This document shows positions 39,016 through 46,781 of a stretch of 64,000 nt of DNA, in pieces (the first letter of the stretch is position 1; the number at the start of each line of letters is the position of its first letter). Below the pieces are notes generated by a model. The model was not told the origin of the DNA. It worked only from the letters and a program-made list of their open reading frames with translations, and made no database searches. The stretch is from Ideonella_A intermedia_A. GTDB lineage: Bacteria > Pseudomonadota > Gammaproteobacteria > Burkholderiales > Burkholderiaceae_C. The stretch spans positions 93,922 through 157,921 of the forward strand of contig CALRPU020000005.1 of NCBI GenBank assembly GCA_943370175.1, read 5' to 3'. The translations under genes were made by a program, and so were the position numbers.

Positions 39016-39021
39016 TATAAT
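39016..39021 (+). promoter_or_regulatory. Consensus -10 box TATAAT upstream of the rhodanese gene
   Basis: A perfect TATAAT followed by cgcggg lies 44 nt before the start codon. It is the only perfect -10 hexamer I noticed in a gap. No matching -35 hexamer is evident. Confidence 0.55.
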
Positions 39022-39065
39022 CGCGGGTTGTGCCGCAATGACCCGACGCGCGTCGGGCCCGCCTC

Positions 39066-39473
39066 GTGAAATTCTTCATCGACAACTGGTTCCTCTTCTT
39101 CACGGCCGCCGTGTCCGGAGGACTGCTGCTGTGGCCGCTGATCTCCCGGGGCGGTCCGGGGCGGCTGACCCCGGCCGAGGCCGTGCGCTTGATCAACCGC
39201 GAAAAGGCGGTGCTCATCGACGTCAGCGAACCCGCGGAGTTCGCGAGCGGCCACGCCGTGGGGGCGCGCAATGTGCCCTTTGGCCAGATTGAAAAATCGG
39301 GCGAGCTGCCCAAGAACAAGGCCCTGCCGCTGGTGGTGGTGTGTCCGACCGGCGCCCGGGCATCGAAGGCCGTGGCCATACTGCGCAAGCTTGGGTACGA
39401 GCAAAGCCAGGCGCTGGGCGGTGGCCTCAATGCGTGGCGTGATGCCAACCTGCCGGTCGAGAAGACCGCCTGA
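39066..39473 (+). CDS. Membrane-anchored rhodanese-like protein
   Basis: A 135-residue protein with an N-terminal membrane helix (about 5-26) and one rhodanese domain. The active-site loop VVVCPTGARAS contains the persulfide-forming Cys, and VLIDVSEPAEFASGHAVGA is the CH2-type start. It probably handles sulfane sulfur at the inner membrane. grxC and secB follow on the same strand, an order often seen in betaproteobacteria. Confidence 0.92.
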   Translation: MKFFIDNWFLFFTAAVSGGLLLWPLISRGGPGRLTPAEAVRLINREKAVLIDVSEPAEFASGHAVGARNVPFGQIEKSGELPKNKALPLVVVCPTGARASKAVAILRKLGYEQSQALGGGLNAWRDANLPVEKTA

Positions 39474-39548
39474 CCGCCTGATCGTCACTCGGCGCGCCGC
39501 CGACCCATGGTTCAACCTTCAGCCTTGCCCGCCCGGGCCTTCCCAACG

Positions 39549-39806
39549 ATGTCCAGCGTCAAGATGTACACCACCGCGGTGTGCCCGTACTGCATCCGTG
39601 CCAAGCAATTGCTCAAGCAGCGGGGGGTCGACCAGATCGACGAGGTGAGGGTCGACCTGGACCCGGCCCAACGCCAGGCCATGATGGACCTGACCGGCCG
39701 CCGCACGGTGCCGCAGATCTTCATCGGTGCCACCCACGTGGGCGGCTGCGACGACCTGATCGCCCTCGACCAGGCGGGCAAGCTCACGGCCTTGCTGGCC
39801 GCCTGA
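39549..39806 (+). CDS. grxC: Glutaredoxin 3
   Basis: An 85-residue glutaredoxin. CPYC is the redox motif, TVPQIFI has the cis-Pro, and GGCDDLIAL is the glutathione-binding end. ATG 39549 gives the usual length; an upstream in-frame ATG at 39507 would add an unneeded tail. It reduces disulfides with glutathione in the cytoplasm. Confidence 0.95.
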   Translation: MSSVKMYTTAVCPYCIRAKQLLKQRGVDQIDEVRVDLDPAQRQAMMDLTGRRTVPQIFIGATHVGGCDDLIALDQAGKLTALLAA

Positions 39807-39821
39807 AGCCGCCGCCGCCGT

Positions 39822-39856
39822 CATGCCCGCCGGCGGACGAGCCATCGGCGGGCATG
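39822..39856 (+). terminator. Long hairpin between grxC and secB
   Basis: CATGCCCGCCG (39822-39832) and CGGCGGGCATG (39846-39856) are perfect 11-bp arms around a 13-nt loop. There is no T-tract. A -10-like GATAAT follows about 12 nt downstream and may serve secB. The rest of the 39807-40051 gap shows nothing further. Confidence 0.5.
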
Positions 39857-40051
39857 GGGGCTCGGTGATAATTGCGGGCTGACCGCTTGCGGCCGGACGG
39901 CCTCAAGCGCTGGCGCCGACCCCCTTCATCAGGGCGGTGGCCGCTGCGGGTCGGCCTGACCGCCGCGCCCGCCCGCGCTGCAAGTTCAAAGCAACCACTT
40001 CACGCCACCCTTTCGCGCCGCCCCCACGGCGGCCTTCACGCAGAGACCCCC

Positions 40052-40513
40052 ATGGCCGACGAAACCCAGACCCCCGTGTTCCAGATCCAGCGCCTGTACC
40101 TCAAGGACATGTCGCTGGAACAGCCCAATTCCCCGCAGGTCCTGCTCGAGCAAGGCCAGCCGCAGGTGGACATCAACCTGGGCCTGGGCGCTGAAACCAT
40201 CGGCGACGGCATGTACGAAGTGACGGTGACCGCCACCGTGACCACCAAGGTGGGCGACAAGGTGCTGTTCCTGGTCGAGGCCAAGCAGGCCGGCATCTTC
40301 GAGATCCGCCATGTGCCGGATGACCAGCTTCAGCCGATCATCGGCATCGCCTGCCCGAACATCATCTACCCCTACCTGCGTGCGATCGTGTCGGACATCT
40401 GCACCCGCGCCGGCTTCCCGCCGGTGGTGCTGACCGAGGTCAACTTCCAGGCCATGTACGAGTCCCAACAGGCCCAGGCCGCCGCCAACGGCGCTGGCGA
40501 CGCCGTCAACTGA
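40052..40513 (+). CDS. secB: Protein-export chaperone SecB
   Basis: A 153-residue SecB. The N-terminal PVFQIQRLYLKDMSLEQPN strand, the EVTVTATVTTKVGDKVLFLVE beta core and the C-terminal acidic/Gln-rich helix match the family. It holds preproteins unfolded and delivers them to SecA as a tetramer. ATG 40052 is the family start; longer readings lie in non-coding sequence. gpsA follows 40 nt later. Confidence 0.97.
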   Translation: MADETQTPVFQIQRLYLKDMSLEQPNSPQVLLEQGQPQVDINLGLGAETIGDGMYEVTVTATVTTKVGDKVLFLVEAKQAGIFEIRHVPDDQLQPIIGIACPNIIYPYLRAIVSDICTRAGFPPVVLTEVNFQAMYESQQAQAAANGAGDAVN

Positions 40514-40553
40514 CGGGGTCACAGCGCCCGCCGGTGCTGCAGGCGTGACGCCA

Positions 40554-41579
40554 ATGAACATCACTGTGCTGGGTGCCGGGGCCTGGGGCACGGCGCTGGC
40601 CATCAGCGCCTGCCGGCGCCATTCGGTGCGCTTGTGGGCGCGCGATCCCGACCAGGTGCAGCGCATGCGCTCACTGCGGCGCAACCAGCGCTACCTGCGC
40701 GACGCCGTGCTGCCGCCGCAGCTGCACATCAGCGCCGATCTGGCGGTGGCCATCGCCCACGCCGAAGGTGGCTTGCTGGTGGTGGCCACGCCCATGGCCG
40801 GGCTGGCAGAAATGCTGCATGCGGTGCGGGGCGCCTGCCTTGCCGGCACCCCGGTGGTGTGGTTGTGCAAGGGATTCCAGCAGGGCACGGGCCTGCTCGG
40901 CCATGAAGTTGCGAGCGCCGTGCTGTCCGGTGGGCCGGTGGGGGTGTTGTCGGGGCCCAGCTTTGCCATCGAGGTGGCCCGCGGCCAGCCCACCGCCCTG
41001 GTGGCCGCCAGCGCTCAGTCCGAGGTCGTCGAGCGTGCCCGTGCGGCTTTTCACAGCGACAGCCTGCGCGTCTACACTTCGACCGACCCGGTGGGCGTGG
41101 AAGTGGGGGGCGCGGTCAAGAACGTGATGGCCATTGCCACCGGCATTGCCGACGGCATGGCCGGACCCGGCAGCGCCGCCGACGAAGGCACCGGCCTGGG
41201 CCTGAACGCCCGGGCGGCGTTGATCACCCGCGGCCTGGCCGAGATGACCCGTTTGGGCGTGGCGCTTGGCGCCCGCGCCGAAACCATGACCGGCTTGTCC
41301 GGCCTGGGCGACCTGGTGTTGACGGCGACCGGTGGTTTGTCGCGCAACCGCCAGGTGGGGCTGCTGCTGGCCGAGGGCCGGCCGCTGGCCCTGATCCTCG
41401 CGGAACTGGGCCATGTGGCCGAGGGCGTGCACTGCGCCGCGATGGTGCAGCGTCGCGCCCGGGCCGTGGGCGTTGACATGCCGATCACCGACGCGGTGGT
41501 CAGGGTGCTGGAAGGCCGCCTGAGCGCGCCACAGGCCCTGGAAGCCTTGATGGGTCGGGAGTCCCGGCCCGAACACTGA
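40554..41579 (+). CDS. gpsA: NAD(P)H-dependent glycerol-3-phosphate dehydrogenase
   Basis: A 341-residue enzyme. The dinucleotide-binding loop GAGAWGTALA starts at residue 7, GPSFAIEVARGQPTA and GGAVKNVMAIATGI contain the catalytic Lys region, and GLNARAALITRGLAEM binds substrate. It makes sn-glycerol-3-phosphate for phospholipids. ATG 40554 is chosen over GTG 40545. It lies in the common secB-gpsA order. Confidence 0.97.
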   Translation: MNITVLGAGAWGTALAISACRRHSVRLWARDPDQVQRMRSLRRNQRYLRDAVLPPQLHISADLAVAIAHAEGGLLVVATPMAGLAEMLHAVRGACLAGTPVVWLCKGFQQGTGLLGHEVASAVLSGGPVGVLSGPSFAIEVARGQPTALVAASAQSEVVERARAAFHSDSLRVYTSTDPVGVEVGGAVKNVMAIATGIADGMAGPGSAADEGTGLGLNARAALITRGLAEMTRLGVALGARAETMTGLSGLGDLVLTATGGLSRNRQVGLLLAEGRPLALILAELGHVAEGVHCAAMVQRRARAVGVDMPITDAVVRVLEGRLSAPQALEALMGRESRPEH

Positions 41580-41617
41580 CGGGCCCCGGCGGGCCCAGCC
41601 TTCGAAAGGACCTTGCC

Positions 41618-42625
41618 ATGAAGCGCCGCCTCGGCTTGCAGTGGATGTCGACCGCGCTGGCCGGCTCGGCCTGGGGTGGCGCCGTGGCCGCGACCGCGAC
41701 CGGGGCGTCCTCGGCCGTGGCCGCGGCCTGGCCCAGCCGGCCCATCAAGCTGGTGGTGCCGTTTCCGCCGGGCAGCTCGCCCGACCTGGTCGCCCGCATG
41801 CTCGCCGAACCGCTGGCTCAGCGCCTCGGCCAACCCGTCGTGGTCGACAACCGCCCGGGCGCTGGCGGCAACGTGGGCACTGGCGCCGTGGCCAAGGCCG
41901 AGCCCGATGGCCACACCCTGCTGCTCACCATTCAGGGCCCGCTGGTGACCGCGCCGATGCTGAGCAAGTCCCTGGGCTACGACCCGGTGCGCGACCTGGC
42001 GCCCATCGCGCTGGTGGCCACTTCGCCCAATGTGCTGGTGGTCGACCCGAAGCTCGGCGCCACCACGGTGGCCGACTTCGTTCGCGTGGCCCGCGAGCGC
42101 GCCGGTCAGCTGAACTACGGCAGCGTCGGCAACGGCAGCGCCGCCCACCTGGCCATGGCGCTTTTCATGGCGCGCGCCGGGGTCGACCTGGTGCATGTGC
42201 CTTACCAAGGTTTTCCGCAAGTGGTCAATGCGATGCTGGCGGGCCAGGTTCAGGCCGCCTTCATGGTGCCGGGCCCGGCGATGGGGCAGGTGCGCGCCGG
42301 CAAGCTGCGCGCGCTTGGCGTGACCGCACTGGGGCGCGTCGCGGCCTTGCCCGAACTGCCCACGCTGGTCGAGCAGGGGTACGCTGATTTCGAGGCCATT
42401 TCCTGGCAAGCGGTGCTGGCGCCGGCCGGCACGCCCGCAGCCATCGTGCAGCGCGTGTCCTCCGAACTCGTGCGCATCATCAAGAGCGACGAGGTGCGCA
42501 CCCGCCTGCTGGCCCAGTACTTCAGCGCCGTGGGCACCGCGCCAGAAGGCCTGGCCAGCCTGATGCGCAGTGAGCGCGTGCGTTGGGGCCAGGTGATCAA
42601 GGCCGCCCGCGTTCAGCCTGAATGA
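41618..42625 (+). CDS. Bug-family tripartite tricarboxylate transporter substrate-binding protein
   Basis: A 335-residue periplasmic protein with an N-terminal signal (cleavage near AVAAAW). WPSRPIKLVVPFPPGSSPDLVARML is the Bug start and PVVVDNRPGAGGNVGTGAVAKAEPDG the central signature. Bug proteins bind carboxylates or amides; most, like this one, are orphans with no TctAB membrane genes beside them. An aaagga ribosome site precedes ATG 41618. These proteins are greatly expanded in Burkholderiales. Confidence 0.93.
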   Translation: MKRRLGLQWMSTALAGSAWGGAVAATATGASSAVAAAWPSRPIKLVVPFPPGSSPDLVARMLAEPLAQRLGQPVVVDNRPGAGGNVGTGAVAKAEPDGHTLLLTIQGPLVTAPMLSKSLGYDPVRDLAPIALVATSPNVLVVDPKLGATTVADFVRVARERAGQLNYGSVGNGSAAHLAMALFMARAGVDLVHVPYQGFPQVVNAMLAGQVQAAFMVPGPAMGQVRAGKLRALGVTALGRVAALPELPTLVEQGYADFEAISWQAVLAPAGTPAAIVQRVSSELVRIIKSDEVRTRLLAQYFSAVGTAPEGLASLMRSERVRWGQVIKAARVQPE

Positions 42626-42644
42626 CACGCCGCCGCGCCCTGCC

Positions 42645-43115
42645 TCAGACGGCGCCCTCGTAACCCAGCGCTCGCCAGGCGTCGAACACGGCCACGGCCA
42701 CGGCGTTGCTGAGGTTCAGGCTGCGTTGGCCGGACCGCATGGGCAGCCGGATGCGGTCCCCGGGCGCGAAGCGTTCGCGGATGTCCACGGGCAGGCCCGA
42801 GGTCTCGCAACCGAACACCAGCCAGTCGCCGCGCCGCCAATCGACCTCGCCGAGCGGTCGGGCACCGCGGGTGGTGAAAGCGCGCAGGCGACCGCCCTCG
42901 CGCTGCGCGTGCTGCGCCAGCGCGTCCCAATCGGGGTGTCGCAGCACCTGGGCGTGCTCGTGATAGTCCAGTCCGGCGCGCTGCAGCAGCTTGTCGTCCA
43001 TTGAAAAGCCCAACGGCTCGACGAGGTGCAGTTGGCAGCCGGTGTTGGCCGCAAGCCGGATGACATTGCCGGTGTTGGGCGGGATCTCGGGGTGAACCAG
43101 AACGATGTTGAGCAT
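42645..43115 (-). CDS. trmL: tRNA (cytidine(34)-2'-O)-methyltransferase
   Basis: A 156-residue SPOUT methyltransferase. IPPNTGNVIRLAANTGC is the N-terminal signature, LVFGCETSGLP and LPMRSGQRSLNLSNAVAVA form the knotted SAM site. It methylates the wobble base of tRNA-Leu. ATG 43115 is the family start (MLNIVLVHPEIP). On the minus strand a -10-like CACAAT ends 6 nt before it. Confidence 0.95.
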   Translation of the reverse strand: MLNIVLVHPEIPPNTGNVIRLAANTGCQLHLVEPLGFSMDDKLLQRAGLDYHEHAQVLRHPDWDALAQHAQREGGRLRAFTTRGARPLGEVDWRRGDWLVFGCETSGLPVDIRERFAPGDRIRLPMRSGQRSLNLSNAVAVAVFDAWRALGYEGAV

Positions 43116-43127
43116 GGCCTGATTGTG
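43113..43127 (-). promoter_or_regulatory. Putative leaderless -10 box of trmL
   Basis: CACAAT, a 6-nt spacer (caggcc) and then the trmL ATG on the minus strand. The hexamer is one base from TACAAT. Evidence rests mainly on the spacing shared with lpxC, mpl and comF. Confidence 0.35.
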
Positions 43128-43149
43128 AAACGCAGGGCCTGCCGGCTTG

Positions 43150-43884
43150 TCAATCGGGGGCCGGCGTGCGCGCCAGCGCCCAGGCTTCGACATGGACCGC
43201 GCCGGCCTGCTTCAGCACCCGTGCCAGCGCCTCGACGGTGGCGCCGGTGGTCATCACATCGTCGACCAACGCCAGGCGTTGTCCGGCGACCATCGCGCGG
43301 TGCAGCGGATCGACCAGAAAGGCGTGGCGCAGGTTGGCGTGCCGTTCGCCCAGGTTCAGGCCAACCTGCGGCGACGTGTCCGCGACGCGAAGCAAGGCCC
43401 TGGGCGAAGCCTTCAAGCCCAGCCGCTTGGCGACCCGGCGCGCCAGTTCCCAGGCCTGGTTGTAGCCGCGCTCGCGCAGGCGCTGGGCGCTCAAGGGCAC
43501 TGGCAGCACCAGCCCGGGCATCGGCTCGCCAGGCGCGGCGGCCTTGGCCGCCCGCACGGCATCGGCCAGCCGCGCCGCCAGCGCGTCGGCCAGGTCGGTG
43601 GCGCCGTGAAACTTGAAGCGGGTGATCACCTGGTCCCATGGGTGGTCGTAGTCGGTGGCGGCAACGGACCGGTCGCAGTGGGGTGGGTGGCGGCGGCACG
43701 GTGCACAGACCGCCCCATCTTGGTCGAGGGCCAGTGCGCACCGCTGACAGCGGCGCCGCGTGGGCGACCACGCTGCCACGCAGGGCTCGCACAGCCGGGA
43801 CCAACCCCAGCCATGGCAAACGGCACAGGTGGATGGCCACCGCGCGGACCAGGTTGAACGGGGGCTGGGCGGGGCCGCGGGCAT
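43150..43884 (-). CDS. ComF family protein (double zinc ribbon, phosphoribosyltransferase domain)
   Basis: A 244-residue protein. Two Cys4-type zinc ribbons (CAVC...CEPC and CQRC...CAPC) cover residues 15-70, and the PRT loop RLALVDDVMTTGATVEAL lies near 200. ComF proteins assist DNA uptake or recombination in competent bacteria; in others the role is unclear. ATG 43884 is preferred over ATG 43908 and GTG 43920 because TATATT ends 6 nt before it. It faces away from the BioC-like gene. Confidence 0.88.
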   Translation of the reverse strand: MPAAPPSPRSTWSARWPSTCAVCHGWGWSRLCEPCVAAWSPTRRRCQRCALALDQDGAVCAPCRRHPPHCDRSVAATDYDHPWDQVITRFKFHGATDLADALAARLADAVRAAKAAAPGEPMPGLVLPVPLSAQRLRERGYNQAWELARRVAKRLGLKASPRALLRVADTSPQVGLNLGERHANLRHAFLVDPLHRAMVAGQRLALVDDVMTTGATVEALARVLKQAGAVHVEAWALARTPAPD

Positions 43885-43909
43885 CGCGTCAATATACTTT
43901 CGCGCCATG
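43882..43909. promoter_or_regulatory. Overlapping divergent -10 boxes for comF and the BioC-like gene
   Basis: On the minus strand TATATT (43896-43891) lies 6 nt before the comF ATG (43884). On the plus strand TATACT (43893-43898) lies 8 nt before the bioC-like ATG (43907). The two hexamers share 43893-43896, so RNA polymerase could serve only one gene at a time. Both messages would be leaderless or nearly so. Confidence 0.5.
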
Positions 43910-44839
43910 GCAGAACGCACGATCGATCACGCGGCCGTGCGGCATCAGTCCCGTCGCCTGTTGCGACTTCACCAAGCCGCGCCCGAGGGTTCCTGGCTGC
44001 ACGGCGAGATTGCCCGGCGCATGGCCGAGCGCCTGGCCCTGATCCGCCTCAAGCCCGCGCGCGTGATGGAGTGGTCGGCAGGCGTGGGCGCCAGCGCGCG
44101 GGTGCTGGACCAAGCCTGTCCCGGGGCCACCCGCACCGCGGTCGAGCCAGACGCCGACTGGGCGGCTTGGCTGCGACGTCATCGGCAGCCGGCATGGTGG
44201 TCGCCGCAACGCTGGACCGCGCCCGCCGGCGCCGTCATCGACCGGCACGATGCGCTGCCGCAGGCCAGCGAGCAATTGGTCTGGGCCAACATGAGCGTGC
44301 ATGCCGAGCCTGACCCACCGGCGACGATGGCGCGGTGGCACGATGCGCTTGAGGTCGGCGGCTTCGTGATGTTTTCCTGCCTCGGCCCGGGCACGCTCGC
44401 CCGGCTGCGTTCGGTCTACGACACGATGGGCTGGGGCCCGCCTGCCGCCGATTTCGTCGACATGCACGACCTGGGTGACATGCTGTTGGAGGCCGGTTTT
44501 GCCGACCCCGTGATGGACCAGGAAACCCTCACGCTGACCTGGGCCAGCCCCGCGGCACTGGTCGCCGAACTGCGCAGCCTGGGTGGCAATGCCCACCCGC
44601 AGCGCTGGCCCGGATTGCGCACGCCCCGCTGGCGCGAGCGTCTGGACGCCGCGCTCGCGGCGGGGCTGGTCGGTGCGGACGACCGGTTGCAACTGACATT
44701 CGAGGTCGCCTACGGCCATGCGTTCAAGGTGCGGCCGCGGCCCGCGCGTGCCGGGGAAACCACGCTCAGCCTGGAAGAGATGCGCGGAATGCTGCGAACG
44801 AGCAAGCCTGTCGGTGATGTGGCGTCCGGCCTGCGCTAA
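43907..44839 (+). CDS. BioC-like SAM-dependent methyltransferase
   Basis: A 310-residue protein resembling BioC (malonyl-ACP methyltransferase) in overall layout: N-terminal helix AVRHQSRRLLRLHQAAPEGS, motif I region, LVWANMSVHAEPDP (motif IV) and GGFVMFSCLGPGTL (motif V). Motif I reads EWSAGVGASARV instead of the usual DLGCGTG, so SAM binding may be altered. It could be a true BioC with a degenerate loop or a related regulator. It sits between comF and the cytochrome oxidase cluster with its own -10 box; its stop codon overlaps the oxidase promoter. Confidence 0.65.
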   Translation: MAERTIDHAAVRHQSRRLLRLHQAAPEGSWLHGEIARRMAERLALIRLKPARVMEWSAGVGASARVLDQACPGATRTAVEPDADWAAWLRRHRQPAWWSPQRWTAPAGAVIDRHDALPQASEQLVWANMSVHAEPDPPATMARWHDALEVGGFVMFSCLGPGTLARLRSVYDTMGWGPPAADFVDMHDLGDMLLEAGFADPVMDQETLTLTWASPAALVAELRSLGGNAHPQRWPGLRTPRWRERLDAALAAGLVGADDRLQLTFEVAYGHAFKVRPRPARAGETTLSLEEMRGMLRTSKPVGDVASGLR

Positions 44840-44842
44840 AAT
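44837..44842 (+). promoter_or_regulatory. Putative -10 box of the cytochrome oxidase operon
   Basis: TAAAAT overlaps the TAA stop of the BioC-like gene. It would give a leader of about 105 nt before the DUF2244 gene, longer than for most genes here. No clear -35 box is seen. Confidence 0.4.
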
Positions 44843-44892
44843 CTTTGAAGATTTGTGGCGCAGTGCGCTTTTCAAGTCACCGTGAGACGGGG

Positions 44893-44940
44893 CAGGATCA
44901 GAAATCCTGTGTCGGCTTTGGCGATCCTGTTGGGTTTTTG
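44893..44940 (+). promoter_or_regulatory. Possible alternative hairpins in the cytochrome oxidase leader
   Basis: CAGGAT at 44893-44898 can pair with ATCCTG at 44904-44909 (6 bp, 5-nt loop). Extended to CAGGATC (44893-44899), it can instead pair with GATCCTG at 44923-44929 (7 bp), which is followed by tgggttttt. The two pairings exclude each other, and the second resembles an intrinsic terminator in front of the first gene. This could be an attenuator, but the stems are short. Confidence 0.35.
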
Positions 44941-44952
44941 AGCAGTAGCAAC

Positions 44953-45507
44953 ATGTCGACAACCACCACGCCCGTGGATCATGGATGCAGCGCCAGCAGT
45001 GCGCGTTGGCATTTCGCCCGAGAGTCCGGCAACGGAACAGACGGGTGGCAAATCGAATGGCAGCTCAAGCGCAACTGTTCGTTGGCGCCGGGGCAAATGC
45101 TGGGGTTTTTCGGGGCGTTGTGCATGATCTCGCTGACGGTGGCGACCTACTTCTGGCACCAGGGGGCCAAGATGGTGATGCCCTTTGCCTGGGCCGAGTT
45201 GATCGCGGTGGGCAGCGCGCTCTATGTGTACGCGCGCCATGCCGCCGACCGCGAACGCATCGCCTTGCGCCGCAACGTCCTGACCGTCGAACACGCCTGC
45301 GGCAACCGCGTGGAGCGGGTCGAATTCCAATGCGCCTGGGTGCGGGTTGAGCCCCGCTCCGGCGATGGCTCGCTGATCGAGTTGTCGGGCCAGGGGCACC
45401 AGATTTCCGTGGGCCGATTCATCCGGCCTGAACTTCGACGCAAGCTGGCCGACGAGTTGCGCCGCGCCATCCGACACGCTCACCAGCAACCGGCCTCGGC
45501 GGCCTGA
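44953..45507 (+). CDS. DUF2244 domain-containing membrane protein
   Basis: A 184-residue protein. Two membrane helices (about 48-67 and 73-92) are followed by a cytoplasmic domain with RIALRRNVLTVEHACGNRVERVEF and WVRVEPRSGDGSLIELSGQGHQISVGRF, typical of DUF2244. The family is regularly encoded just upstream of cytochrome c oxidase subunit II in proteobacteria, which suggests an assembly or stability role; the mechanism is unknown. ATG 44953 follows the structured leader. Confidence 0.85.
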   Translation: MSTTTTPVDHGCSASSARWHFARESGNGTDGWQIEWQLKRNCSLAPGQMLGFFGALCMISLTVATYFWHQGAKMVMPFAWAELIAVGSALYVYARHAADRERIALRRNVLTVEHACGNRVERVEFQCAWVRVEPRSGDGSLIELSGQGHQISVGRFIRPELRRKLADELRRAIRHAHQQPASAA

Positions 45508-45531
45508 GACCCCATTGACACTGAACTGACC

Positions 45532-46719
45532 ATGATGAAGACGAAGCAATCATTGATGCACCGCCTTGGGCATTGGGGGACGAAGGCCGGCGTTTGGTTG
45601 GGGGCCACGGTGGTCGCCACAGCGGCACGGGCGGTCAACGACCTGCCGGGCGGTCCGGCCGTGAACCAGCTGGACATGCACCCCGCGGTGACGAAGATCG
45701 CCCATGAACAGCAGTGGCTGCACTGGTTCATGATGACGATCTGCCTGGTGATTTTCCTGGGCGTCTTCGGCGTGATGTTCTATTCGATCTTCAAGCACCG
45801 CAAATCGCGCGGCGCGAAGTCGGCCAACTTCCACGAAAGCACCACGGTCGAGATCATCTGGACCATCGTGCCTTTCTTCATCGTCATCTTGATGGCCCTG
45901 CCGGCCACCAAGGTCGTCGTGGCCATGAAGGACACCAGCTCGGCGGACCTGACCATCAAGGCCACGGGCATGCAGTGGAAGTGGGGTTACGACTACCTGA
46001 AGGGCGAAGGCGAAGGCATTGGCTTCGTCTCGACGCTGGACCAGGCCCAGCGCGAAATGTCCAACTCGGGCAAGCCGTCGGGCGACGACTACCTGCTGAA
46101 GGTCGACAACCCGCTGGTCGTGCCTGTGGACAAGAAGGTCCGCATCATCACCACCGCGAACGACGTGATTCACGCTTGGATGGTGCCGGCCTTCGGCGTC
46201 AAGCAGGATGCCATCCCCGGTTTCGTGCGCGACACCTGGTTCCGCGCTGAAAAGACCGGTGACTTCTACGGCCAGTGCGCGGAGCTGTGCGGCAAGGAAC
46301 ACGCCTACATGCCCATCCACGTGAAGGTGCTGTCGCAAGCCGACTACACCGCGTGGGTGGAAGGCAAGAAGAAGCAGATGGCGGCTCAGGCCGACGACCC
46401 GTCGAAGGTGTGGCAATTGGCCGATCTGGTCGCCCGCGGTGAAAAGGTCTACGCCGCCAACTGCCAGGCCTGCCACCAGGCCAACGGCAAGGGCGCCGGC
46501 CCGATCAAGGCCGTGGACGGCGCGGCTGTGGTGCTCGATGCCGACAAGACCAAGCAGATCGCGGTGCTGCTGAATGGCCAGAACAACGGCGCCATGCCCG
46601 CGTGGAAACAGCTCAGCGACACCGAAATCGCCGCGGTGATCACCTACACGAAGAACAGCTGGTCGAACAAGACCGGTCAGGTGGTCCAGCCCGCCGACGT
46701 CGTCGCGGCCCGCAAGTAA
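45532..46719 (+). CDS. ctaC: Cytochrome c oxidase subunit II with fused cytochrome c domain
   Basis: A 395-residue subunit. A signal peptide, two helices (about 65-85 and 105-125) and the cupredoxin domain precede the CuA site: CAELCGKEHAYM with Cys249 and Cys253. A C-terminal cytochrome c domain has CQACH (Cys311, Cys314, His315), making it a caa3-like fusion subunit. It accepts electrons from cytochrome c and passes them to subunit I. ATG 45532 and 45535 are both possible starts. Confidence 0.97.
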   Translation: MMKTKQSLMHRLGHWGTKAGVWLGATVVATAARAVNDLPGGPAVNQLDMHPAVTKIAHEQQWLHWFMMTICLVIFLGVFGVMFYSIFKHRKSRGAKSANFHESTTVEIIWTIVPFFIVILMALPATKVVVAMKDTSSADLTIKATGMQWKWGYDYLKGEGEGIGFVSTLDQAQREMSNSGKPSGDDYLLKVDNPLVVPVDKKVRIITTANDVIHAWMVPAFGVKQDAIPGFVRDTWFRAEKTGDFYGQCAELCGKEHAYMPIHVKVLSQADYTAWVEGKKKQMAAQADDPSKVWQLADLVARGEKVYAANCQACHQANGKGAGPIKAVDGAAVVLDADKTKQIAVLLNGQNNGAMPAWKQLSDTEIAAVITYTKNSWSNKTGQVVQPADVVAARK

Positions 46720-46781
46720 GCGCGGCCCGGACCGTTCCGCCACCGTTTGCCCTCAAGAACAGCAGTCCCGAAGGAAATCCC

